Below are positions 23,000-33,178 of a stretch of 64,000 nucleotides of DNA, piece by piece. Source of the stretch: Acanthosepion esculentum (taxonomy: Eukaryota; Mollusca; Cephalopoda; Sepiida; Sepiidae). Every line of letters begins with the position of its first letter. Positions within the stretch are counted from its first letter, which is position 1. Made by a program: the position numbers and the translations under genes. The notes below the pieces were generated by a model, which had not been told where the DNA came from, did no database searches, and saw only the letters and a list, made by a program, of their open reading frames with translations. The DNA lies in NCBI GenBank assembly GCA_964036315.1, contig OZ038478.1:140067156-140131155 (forward strand). The letters are read 5' to 3'.

Positions 23000-25800
23000 T
23001 CGTTAGGATTTAGTCTTTACAAAGCCCGGGGGACACTCGAGGTAGAGAACTACATTAGAAGGCAATTTGTGTGGATAGAAGTGAAAGATAACTGTTAATT
23101 CTAGCCGTGAACAACTTAAGATTGCAGTGTCTCGTTAACATATTGGGAGTCGTTTCCACAGGTCAGTCTCCCGCGGGAAAAAGCTGCACCTAGGGAACTT
23201 ACTTCTCACCAATGGAAAACGGATGTAATGTGGGTGGTTTGTTACTATGTTCATGCCGTGAAGGTTTGATGGTGGGATCAGGTAATGTAGTACGTCCGAG
23301 CACTTCTCGTGGAAGTAGCGGTAGATCAAAGAGAGATTTAACCCATCCCCCTGTGGGAGAGGGCGGAGAATAATTCGTCATCCGCAAGAGATCAGAAGAG
23401 TTTTTGGATCCTATCAAGGCTGGGAATTGGGGTCTGGATAACTCCTGTCCAAGTATGACAACAGTAGTCCATTTCTGTCCTTATCTAGCTCTTGTAAAAG
23501 TAGAGGATAGCAAGAGGAGACAGGTACTTAGTGGGCGTCACAGAGAGCCGAGCATTGTACATGCATCCTGAGGAATGGATCGTATGTACGAATTACACTT
23601 GACGTCGGGTGTGGGTTTGAAGCCGAATAGTCTTCAGAGACACGGTTCTTCCTCGAGAGAACCTCTGTTTGTCATGGTTCGTGGTATTTCGGGGGTCAGA
23701 TCGGCAATGATGGAATGTAACTAGCTTGGTCTTCGAGACATTTAAGGTAATCAGCCAGTTTTACCCCATTGGATAGTTTTTGCAAGATCGAAGTGATCAG
23801 TCACCAATCTCTGACCATCGAGAGTTTTAAAGGTGCCTCCGTATATAGTCGTATCATCCGCATGGATTTTTACAAATGATCTGAGTCTATTCTTAGGTAA
23901 ATCACTTATGTAGATCAAAAAGTGAGTTGGATCGAGAAGTGGCCCCTAGGGGACGCTTGCGATGGCCGCTAGGGCTCCGAAGGATTGGAAATTTCTACCT
24001 TCAGAGACCTACCTTTTCGGAAAGGTTTTATAATCGAGATGACACTTCCAGTGATTCCATAACTTGAGAGCGTGTGTAGTAACCCTTTGTGCCACACCTT
24101 GTCGAGAGCCTCTGTGATATCCAAATCTATTGTCCTCGAGGTGTGTTTCTTGTCAAGACCTTTACTGATTCTATCAGTGATGGTAGTTAGGACATCGGCA
24201 ATGGATGGACCCGATCAAAATCTATAATTCTGGTCGCTGAAGAGAGTTTTTTTTTTAGTTGCTCGACGAGCTTTTTATTGATTATGGCTTCAAAAACTTT
24301 ACTGATTATACTGAAGAGACTGTTGGGTCTGTACTGGGAGGGTGAAGATCGCATGCCCTCGTTCTTGAAAAATGAGCATACACTTGAAACCTTCCAAAGA
24401 CTTGGGAAGGCTTTCTCCTTCAAGGAGCTGTTGAAAATTTGCTAGGATTGGGGATAATTCTGGGTTGATATTCTTAAGGACAACCATTGGAATTTTGTCT
24501 CGACCACTGGCTTTCTTAAATGTAGAGACTTCTCTTTCTGTAATGGTAATATTACTGAGATTGTGCTCAGTGAGACATCGGAAGTTGGGGAGGAGATGGT
24601 CTTTGTCATTCTAACTTTGAGTTAGAGGCAAAGATCGAGGCCAAAATGTTTTCCATATCTGTCGAGGAAGATATGACCTCGGGGCCATTTATAATTATGG
24701 GCACAACTGTTTGCATTTGTTCATGATTTGGCTGGCGAGCTTCCAGAATTCACGGATCCAACTGGATTCTTTTCCACCTTGGTTTGAACTGCTGGTGCGT
24801 AACTGCACTTGGTGTTTTCTGTAACATCTTCGCAGCGATGTCAGGCAGTTCTGAATGCAGTGAGGGTCAAAGCACATCGTTCCTTGAAATAGATATTGAA
24901 GTAGAGGTTTCGGTGTGTTATGGCTGCATCGCATTCAGAGGTGAACCAATCAGTGACAAAGGTAACAGTTTGGGATGCATCAGGCTTGACGAAGGTTCGG
25001 AGGGGAGTTTCTATCATGCAGGATCGAAAGCTGTCTGAGTTTGGATTCGCATCGAGAAAAATTGTTCTACACAACGGTACACCAGGGATGCCTTAATTTT
25101 GATATCAATTGATTATGAAATGGTCTGACGTGCCTAAAGTAGGACTTTTGCTAAGCATTTATCAAGGAAAGGTGTTAGAAAGAGGTCAAGGAGATTTGTC
25201 AGATGTCCTGTCGAAACCGGGACATGGGTAGATTTTTCGATTATCTAGGTTAGTTAATGGGTGAGGGAGAAGTCTCTGCCTTCATCATCGGTTTTCTTGG
25301 AGCGGATTAACCATTCTTTATGGTGGAGATTGAAGTCGCCGTAGATATAAATGCTGGCTGGGGGAAAACTGAATGTGGATATTATCAATCTTTGTAGATA
25401 TTCAGTTGAATATTATCGTCCGTTCGTCTTGAGGGCGATAGAGAGCAAAGATAAATGTGGTACACTGGATAAGTGTCACGAGTAAGTACATGTACGGGAG
25501 ATCGGGTTCCTCGTTTTTTTTGGTCCCTGCCACATGATGTAGGCTACGAGTTTGTGACCGTGACAATTTAGATGGTCGAATTTAGCTGTATGAGATGTGT
25601 ATCCCGGGACTGTGAGGTCCTCTAGTGCGCTTGAAGCGTTGATACTGGTTTCAGAAAGTAACAAGAGGTCTGGTTTGGACTGAAAATGGTCTTCCCCTTT
25701 CTGGAAAGTTGCAATGTAGCCCCATCACGTTGGCGTAGGAGATGGCATACGTGGGGTCTGTTTTGTTATTTTAAGGTTTGCTCGTTTGTTCATTTTCATT
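23000..25800 (-). pseudogene. Decayed non-LTR retrotransposon (endonuclease-RT), CR1/Jockey-like
   Basis: Minus-strand translation gives, 5' to 3': an AP-endonuclease piece with LLLSETSINASSALEDLTVPGYTSHTA in overlapping frames (25.5-25.68 kb); RT blocks such as KNEGMRSSPSQYRP and ISKVFEAIINKKLVEQL (24.2-24.42 kb); an active-site block reading HADDTTIYGGT near 23.85 kb, where Y of YADD is H; and a C-terminal tail with RYFHEKCSDVLHYLIP and FPRETDLWKRLP (23.13-23.33 kb). Frameshifts and stops are numerous. The clade name is inference from motif style. Similar tail sequence recurs at 50.6 kb and 53.4 kb. Confidence 0.8.
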
Positions 25801-25884
25801 TTGTTTGGTTTCATGTGTGTATAGGTATTACATGTTTCGACAGGGTGATGATGGGTATATCTCACCCCCCACTCGCAACGTAGC

Positions 25885-27630
25885 GACACAATACTTTCGT
25901 CAGTAGATGAGTTTTACTAAGAAACACAGCGGTCTCTGCCCTCGCAATAATGCCAGGTATCTCCATTGTCTCTTTCGAGGTAGAATAATTCCTAGAATCA
26001 TTCCCGAGTGCACCAAATCACAAAGATTAATTGAAGCTGCTATTAAAATCTTTTTTCTGGTTTACCCGGCCAGGCTTTGACACCTTTTTTTATATTTGCC
26101 TACTCCACTGTAAGTTTATGTCTAACCTAATTCTTTGTATTTGCGTTATATCTCTTCCAATTTTTCCCCATATCATACATCTGAGGAGGTGCTGTAAATG
26201 TCTCTGCTCAACCAAGAAAATATTTTCAAAATGGCTTTGTCTTTTGTCTGGTCAGATTTTAGTAATTGGGACGAGCCAACAACTTTTCAGCAGCCGCTGT
26301 ACATATATGTATATATATATATATTGCTCTAATGTGTTCTTAAATTATCATGATCGGATATTGTTTTGATGCTGCTTTGTTTCATTCTTTCTTTCTTTCA
26401 CTCATGCTTTTCTTCTTTTCCCTTCTTTTTAACTATTCTACTCTGCTTTTTGTAGTCCAGAGAAGAAATTAAACGCTGACGCAAAATATTACGTTGAGAT
26501 CCAACTTTCTTATTGTTCGTCGATACGTCAATTTGACCTGTTTTAAAGTTAGACGCAATGTTAGCTTACACTTGCTTTATGTTTCACTTCATTTCTGCTC
26601 ACCTTCCTTTTTTCCTTTTCAGCAATATCTCTTCATTTCTGAAACGCTACATTTTGTGTTGGCTTTTTATTTTTCATTTATTTTCCTTTATTTCTCTTTC
26701 CCATTTCCTTTCCTGTTATTCATAACATTAATCCCATATTTTCAACTTTTTTCGGTGTTCAGTGTTCATTTTTGATGTTATTCTAATTTTCTTTTTATAT
26801 ATTACCTTAGGTGGTCAATTAATTCACAGTGATGTTTTTTTTTAAATTCCATCAGCTGTTTCATTTACTTTCGTTTGGTTTGTTTTGAACATCTTTTTCT
26901 AAACATATCCTTTGCTTTTTGTTCATTCTCTTTTCCGTTCATATCAATAATATTTTGTGATTCTTTTTCAGTGTGATAATCTAGTCTTACCATGTCTTTC
27001 GTTTTACTTTCGCTCTAACCCTCAAAATATTCGCCACTTTGGTATCTACTGATCTTAGCTTAATAATGTACACGGAAACAACTTTAGAACACGCATGTGA
27101 ATCAAACTGACTCCATAAACTAATATTCCACAAGACTAGATTGCAAACTATTGCCGTAAACACGACGTTTACTATTTTTTTATTCTATGTTATTTTGTTT
27201 CCTCTTTCATTTTTTCCTTTTGGTCAAATTTACACTAAACAAGGCAGTAAAGCCACTAAGACACAAGGGGTTACTAGATGCGAAAGAATTAGAAAGCAGA
27301 GAACATTAAGAAGGAACGAGAACAATAGAATAATAATCCGGAAGACAGTAGATAACCATTTCCGTTTTATTTCTTTGATATTTCTCCTTCTCGGTTGCGT
27401 TTATATCCTTACTGAATTCTATTATTTATTGTCTCTTCATTCACTCTTGTCTACTATTTCTCTACTTTATTTCATTATTTTTGGTCAATTATGATTCACA
27501 CTCCTCTCTAACATTTTTCTTTTAAGATTCTATTTTTTATTTTTACATTTAAATTGTTGTACAAGTTTGAATTTGTTATTTTCAAATTGTAATTTAAACG
27601 TTCTGTCTTCTTGTAAATGATGTTTAGTTT
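25885..27630. other. Unassigned T-rich sequence
   Basis: Open frames here (26031-26369, 26494-26775, 27141-27494) translate to hydrophobic, F/L/S-rich strings because of T-rich composition. They show no recognisable domain and I do not regard them as genes. Confidence 0.55.
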
Positions 27631-27639
27631 TTGTTCTTC

Positions 27640-27980
27640 TCACTTTCCTTCATTAGCTTCTATATAAGTTAGTTTAGTTTTCTTTCTCTGCCTGCTATCC
27701 ACATTGTGTCATCTAAATATCTTATATTATTAAGATTGTGGCCGCCAATAATGAATAGGAATTCTAATTCTCTCAGAATCGCCTCACTGTTTAAGTTGAA
27801 TATGTCAGGTGAGAAGACCCATCCTTGTCTTACATCCCATTCTATTTTTGTATATTTACTGAATTAATTTCCTATCAGTATGCAGGCTGTTTATTGCCAG
27901 GCTAGGTTCTCGATTATTCTAATTTCCTTCCTAAACATGTCAAGGTTACTTAGTAATACCAACAGTTGTTTGTGACGGAA
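27640..27980 (-). pseudogene. RTE-type LINE reverse transcriptase fragment
   Basis: Minus-strand translation contains EWDVRQGWVFSPDIFNLNSEAILREL and NNIRYLDDTMWIAGRE. These match the RT blocks RQGCVLSPDLFNLYSE and the YADD active site of RTE-like LINEs. The second position of the active site is changed to L and a stop lies upstream. No ends were found, so this is a short fossil. Confidence 0.65.
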
Positions 27981-28169
27981 AATGTTTCATTACGTTCTAT
28001 ACATTCCTAAATAACACCACCTAAATAATATTATTATAAATTACATTTTTACATATAAGTATTCACTATTTCCTTTGAGTATAAGCGTTTTATTTTCGTA
28101 CTATATATTTCTTTTATTTCCTATATCAATTGAATATCTTTACATTTTTTAGTAATTTCCTGTGTAGAA

Positions 28170-28510
28170 ATTTTACTAATAAAGGCATTCTGGGCTACAT
28201 ATTCTAAATACTCCGAAGTAAAGACCTGGGATTCCTCCTGAGTTTTTGACTGGCGGTTTCCCCATAACATTAGAATCTAATTTGTTAGTGTCCCATATTA
28301 ATAGGATCACAAAGAAAGGTCGTATTTTGTTTATTTCATGCTCATGTGTTAATACGATGCTTGCATCTACGTTATTAAGTCTCTTTATTATGTTTAGTAG
28401 ATTTTCCGGGTGAGGATATATTAAAAGGACGTCATTTATGTATCTGAGGCAAGTGGAAGTATTAAATATGATCTGTTTAAATGGGCTATCTTTAAAGTTT
28501 TAAAGAACTT
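28170..28510 (-). pseudogene. Penelope-like reverse transcriptase fragment
   Basis: Minus-strand translation reads CLRYINDVLLIYPHPENLLN, then VLTHEHEINKIRPFF and KPPVKN. These parallel the YIDD, THEHE and YRKPT blocks of the Penelope-like copy at 20 kb. The active-site second aspartate region is changed (YIND). No GIY-YIG domain or terminal repeat accompanies it. Confidence 0.65.
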
Positions 28511-28740
28511 ATAGGCAAGAACAGCGAGTAAAGAAACGAAAGACATTGTAAAAAAAGTTTAGACCTCTACACTATCCACATGATTTCATCTTCAACACTA
28601 GAAAGCTAGGATATAAAGTCCACTTTGTTCAAATAAGGCATCACCGAGAAAAAAGCGTTGCCGTGAGCAAAATCACAAAATTCATAATCCTATCCTCCCA
28701 CAATATATCATCAATGTGTTAGAAAAAAAAGATAGTTATC

Positions 28741-28945
28741 TGTTGAGTCTTGACTCAATGTTGAATCTCGCCTATTGCATGGAATAATAATGCAACACAA
28801 AATGTACTTGGAACAAGAATGTATTATAACAAGAAAGTGTACACAATAAGTACATATAGTATTTCTGTATATTTCTGGGAAGACGTTCCTGGAGAATGTG
28901 TTGACTAGTCGCAGTCGATCAGAGTCTCTAGTTGGATCTCGTGAT
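28741..28945 (-). repeat. Gypsy 3' LTR, left part
   Basis: Colinear with 47923-48117 of the intact LTR, with one 10-bp local duplication (TGTATATTTC) near 28865. It ends at the LINE target GTTGGATCTCGTGAT (28931-28945). Confidence 0.93.
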
Positions 28946-29707
28946 AATATTTATTACCGTCTACAAAACACGGTAAATGTGGCACAAAGCCAAAAATGGG
29001 GATTGGGAAAGGAAGGTCATCGCTTGTCTTAAAATTAAACTTAGCTAGTCGCACGCACTGACCCAAGCATACAAAACAATATTCCTTTCACCAAAACACC
29101 ACATTCATACATGCCATTCGTTCTACAACCACCAAAATACCTCATTGTCTCTATGAAAATCCTAAATAACCCCATATGTACAATAAAGTCTGTTGGGGGG
29201 GCGGGCATAAAAATTAAATAAAATAATCCCCAATGAAAATATACAATATGAATACAAATATGTACAAGAAAACTAAACAAAATCATGTTAGTAATTAAAC
29301 CCCCCCCCCACAAATCCTAAATGTGCCAGTAAAATCAATTAACTGGGCGAAATCGACACGGGACTTTGACAATATAAAATACACATTTATCCATCCCAAC
29401 CATTCACACAAACACGCACTGATTCACACACAAACATACGAAAAGGATCACACACACGAAAAACGAAAGGCGTCCCGCATCATCCAGAGAACTGAAATCA
29501 CTGAGCACCTAAAGAGGGGAGGGACGGGGAGTTAAACTAAAGGAAAAGAAAAGGGGGACAGAAAGAAAAAGGGGCCAATGAGCAAACATACCATAGCTAA
29601 GTTTACATAATCGTAAGAAACTAAAAAATAAAACACCAAAAAAACCTAATCTAGCCTAAGCATGGATGGGTTGCCCAAGTTCAACCCAGGTAAACAATAT
29701 CCTATGC
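28946..29707 (-). other. LINE A 3' UTR
   Basis: 762 bp between the ORF2 stop and the target duplication, CA-rich in places. The last bases on the element strand are GGTAATAAATATTA; AATAAA could serve as a poly(A) signal although no poly(A) tail was copied. Confidence 0.8.
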
Positions 29708-32700
29708 CTAACCGGCATCAAAATGCCACTCAAGGTCAGCCCCTTTCACACGGCACAAACGCGCAAGAGTCACCCACCTTTCGCCAAATTCAGATGATGT
29801 GAGTCGCCGCCTTTCCGTCCTAATCTTGACTTTAAGCAGATGCCTAAAGAACAAGATCAGTTCGGAAGAAACAAACTTCTCGCCACCATAGAATTCCTTC
29901 TGACGCGTCGTCCAAATCACGACTCTCATAACGCCTAGTAAGCAACAGAACACATAATTCTCAGCCCTCGACATCTGCGGTACCACATTGCTGCAAACAG
30001 AAACGACATCCAGGACAAAGGTCTTTCTCCGCAAGACGCGAACCATGAGACCTTCAACAAACTTGCACAACGGCACTACCACTCTGCACTGAAAGAAGGC
30101 GTGACCAATGGTCTCGACTTCCCCAACACAGCGGCGGCAGTTTGGAGAATTCTCCAAGCCCGCTGCACAAAGTCTTTTGCCGACCCAGAGGGCTCCACGA
30201 ATCACCTGCCAGGTGAGTGATGCCTCGTCGTTAGTGAGGCATTTCAACCCTGTCGCCCAAGGCCATATTGAGCGAGCCTGCTGCTTCGTAAGACCGAGCT
30301 CGCTAATCAGAGCATCTTGAACGGACCCCCGAACTAACACTTGATACAATGCCCTACGAGACAACGCCTGGACGTTGGAGAGGCCTTCCGACGCCCGTAA
30401 GAGGCATTTCAGAGCGCGACGACATTCGTGATAGAAGGAGCTTTCGGCTCGGGGTCTACGGCGGGCCTCCCCCTCGCACGAGTGCACACTTCTCAGGGAC
30501 GGGAAATTTTTCCGGGCATCTTCCTTCCAGAAGGCTCCCACCTCGTCCGGTTCGCGACACAATCGGTCCAGGAATGCAATGCGAAGCATATGTTGACGAA
30601 TCTCAATGCTTGGCATTCCCAGGCCGCCCTCAGCGGTATGAAGGCAACAGATCTTGCGAGATACCATAGCGGCCTTGCCTCTCCACAAGAAAGAGAACAA
30701 GAGCCTTACTAATAAACTTAGTGCGGTAAACGGAAGTGGAAGTACAGAGAGTCGGTACACGAGAATAGGATATATGTGAGAAACACATACTTCCGCCCTT
30801 CCCTTCAGGGAAAGCCTCCTCCGAGACCACAGACCAACCGCGATCTCGGCCTTCCCTCGTACCTCCGACCAATTCATTTCCAACTGGAGATCCGGACCGA
30901 ACCAGACGCCGAGTATCTTGATCGGCCCATCCGTCCAGAGGAAAGGTCCGGGAAGAGAAACTCCCTTCCACGCACCCAATCGCAAGCCCACAGACTTATC
31001 GCGATTGATCTTGGCCCCTGTCACCATCTCATAACCACTGACCACTTTGCTGACTTCGTCAATCTCGGTTCTGCTCGACACAAGAACCGAAACGTCGTCA
31101 GCATAGGCAGAATACCTTGCTGAGGTGGTGGCCCCAGGCAGAGATATTCCACGCAGGACCGGATTCGCCTTTAACTTGCGAAGGAACGGTTCCAACGCAA
31201 GAACGTACAGCAAAGGCGAGAGCGGACAACCCTGACGAATAGAGCGAGACAATACGAAAGGCTTCGATCTTACTCCATTCACTTCCACCAGCGCACCGGG
31301 GGTCGCATACAAGAGTCGGATCCAGGAGCGAAAGTCGGCTCCGAAACCGGCCGCCGAAAGGACAGCCTCCAGAAAACGATGGTCAACCCTATCGAAGGCC
31401 TTGGACTGATCTAAATTGATCAGCGCGGCTTCACCGTCGACTTGTTCTAAGATCAAGCGTACCATATGCAGGTTATCCTGAATAGTCCTGCCCTTCACAG
31501 CACAAGTCTGCTCGGGACAAATCAGACTAGACAGGACAAGCTGCAAGCGGTTGGCTAAGATCTTCGCCAAAATCTTTAACTCCGTGTTTAACATTGTTAA
31601 AGGGCGAAAGTTCCCTAACCCATCCCCACCGTTCTTGTCCTTACGCAGCAACTTGATCACACCCCTGGTGAAGCGTTGGGGTATAGACCCCTGCTTCATC
31701 CAGTGGTTGAAAATCAGCTCCAGCAAAGGAACAAAAACGGGCGACAGCCTCAAGTACACTTCGTAGGGAAGACCATCGAGTCCCGGAGACTTATCCAGGC
31801 CAACCTGCTTCAGCGCATCCCAGATCTCGGACTCTGTTATGGGACCCTCGCACCCAGCCGCTTCAGCTGCCTCGAGGCAGGGAAAGTCGGCTAAATAGGA
31901 GTCGAACTGAGCAGAGCTCAGACCGGGCTCCCTGGTGAAAAGATCCTGAAAGTAATCTCGAAAGACCTCACATATGCCCGCGTTTGTAGTCACGGTCCGA
32001 TTATCCGGTAATGTGACGCACGCGATATGTCGTCGAGACGCACTCCTACTCTCCTCTGCACGCAATTCAGCGGCCATATTCGTCGCCTCAGAGGACATTC
32101 TTTTTAACCTAGCCCTAACTACCAGAGCTTGATCCTTCTTGATAAGCAAGGAGGCCAACTCTGCCTTAGCTAAGGCTACATCCCCACTAACACGGGATTT
32201 CACGGCCCGATCAACTTTTTCTTCTAAAGCAGTTTGCGCCGCTAATCTATCTCGATTGAGTCGACGACTAAAATCGGCAGCAAACGTTCTAATTTTGGAT
32301 TTAAGTTTACCCCACCAGGCGTTCCCGAAAACCGCTCCCGACAATTCCCGTTGTATCATTAGTACCAGCTGGTCCCGAAATCCCTGCTCACCAAACAGTG
32401 AACAGTTGAATTTCCAGTAACCAGCCAACCTAACCTTAGGCTTATCTAAGTTTACCCGGACCCGGACAAGCCTATGATCCGAATAAACTATGTAATGGAA
32501 ACTTGGACACCCTAAGAGCCCTACATCGACTCTCTTAACTAAGACCCGGTCGAGGTAGCTCGCAAGCGTCCCAGGAGCCGAGTTGCCACTATTAGTCCAA
32601 GTCCATGCTACCTCCCGAGGATGCTCATTCCGGTACTTATCGACGAGATCAAACCCGCCGATAAAGTCCCGAAATGGTTTCACATCAGGATTGTTAGTAC

Positions 32701-33166
32701 CCCGTTTTTTCCCTATACGATCTATATCGGGGTCAAGGACGGCATTCCAATCGCCCGCTAAAACTACCCGACGAGATGTCGTCAAAAACGGCTCGATCTG
32801 CCGAAACAGACCAGGTCGCTCAGCATGGGTATTAGGCGCATAAACGCCGATGAGACGTAAAGCCTTACCTTTTATGGTAACGTCCAGCACACAAAGCCTG
32901 CCCGCCGGATCTGCGAAAACAAGAGTACATGCAGCGTCTAAAGACCTGCTCACTAGCCAAGAGACACCCCTCGAACGACCATCAAAACATGCTGAATAAA
33001 GGGCGAACCCCTTAGACAGCACATCCTCACGATCATGAGAAGAAAACCGGGTCTCTTGCACACAACAAATATTAACCCCGAGGCGCTGAAGGTCGCGAAA
33101 GAGCCTCGCCCTGCGAGACTCCGACCTCAGGCCCCGGACATTTAAAGTAGCCAACCAGAGAGCCAT
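29708..33166 (-). CDS. LINE A ORF2: AP-endonuclease and reverse transcriptase
   Basis: An intact 1,152-residue protein. It would nick the target and copy the LINE RNA at the nick in the nucleus. The AP-endonuclease occupies residues 1-240: LNVRGL at 8-13, QET with E38, GDWN with D139 and N141, and SDH with D230 and H231. The reverse transcriptase spans about 440-760: NFRPLTMLN at 519-527, NLDQSKAFDRV with D586, RQGCPLSP at 644-651, and YADD with D690 and D691. The C-terminal region includes a cysteine/histidine cluster (NCRRC to GHAFFQC), typical of zf-RVT. The ATG at 33166 starts 12 bases after the ORF1 stop. All catalytic residues I can place are present, so this copy may be competent. It differs from copy B by scattered substitutions and by one extra residue (SSFYHE here, SSYHE in B). 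Confidence 0.93.
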   Translation of the reverse strand: MALWLATLNVRGLRSESRRARLFRDLQRLGVNICCVQETRFSSHDREDVLSKGFALYSACFDGRSRGVSWLVSRSLDAACTLVFADPAGRLCVLDVTIKGKALRLIGVYAPNTHAERPGLFRQIEPFLTTSRRVVLAGDWNAVLDPDIDRIGKKRGTNNPDVKPFRDFIGGFDLVDKYRNEHPREVAWTWTNSGNSAPGTLASYLDRVLVKRVDVGLLGCPSFHYIVYSDHRLVRVRVNLDKPKVRLAGYWKFNCSLFGEQGFRDQLVLMIQRELSGAVFGNAWWGKLKSKIRTFAADFSRRLNRDRLAAQTALEEKVDRAVKSRVSGDVALAKAELASLLIKKDQALVVRARLKRMSSEATNMAAELRAEESRSASRRHIACVTLPDNRTVTTNAGICEVFRDYFQDLFTREPGLSSAQFDSYLADFPCLEAAEAAGCEGPITESEIWDALKQVGLDKSPGLDGLPYEVYLRLSPVFVPLLELIFNHWMKQGSIPQRFTRGVIKLLRKDKNGGDGLGNFRPLTMLNTELKILAKILANRLQLVLSSLICPEQTCAVKGRTIQDNLHMVRLILEQVDGEAALINLDQSKAFDRVDHRFLEAVLSAAGFGADFRSWIRLLYATPGALVEVNGVRSKPFVLSRSIRQGCPLSPLLYVLALEPFLRKLKANPVLRGISLPGATTSARYSAYADDVSVLVSSRTEIDEVSKVVSGYEMVTGAKINRDKSVGLRLGAWKGVSLPGPFLWTDGPIKILGVWFGPDLQLEMNWSEVRGKAEIAVGLWSRRRLSLKGRAEVCVSHIYPILVYRLSVLPLPFTALSLLVRLLFSFLWRGKAAMVSRKICCLHTAEGGLGMPSIEIRQHMLRIAFLDRLCREPDEVGAFWKEDARKNFPSLRSVHSCEGEARRRPRAESSFYHECRRALKCLLRASEGLSNVQALSRRALYQVLVRGSVQDALISELGLTKQQARSIWPWATGLKCLTNDEASLTWQVIRGALWVGKRLCAAGLENSPNCRRCVGEVETIGHAFFQCRVVVPLCKFVEGLMVRVLRRKTFVLDVVSVCSNVVPQMSRAENYVFCCLLGVMRVVIWTTRQKEFYGGEKFVSSELILFFRHLLKVKIRTERRRLTSSEFGERWVTLARLCRVKGADLEWHFDAG

Positions 33167-33178
33167 AGTGAAAACTGA

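Noticed and set aside
26031..27494. Hydrophobic open frames that could suggest membrane proteins
   Set aside because: The hydrophobicity follows from T-rich DNA. The frames are short, unrelated to each other and lack any motif.
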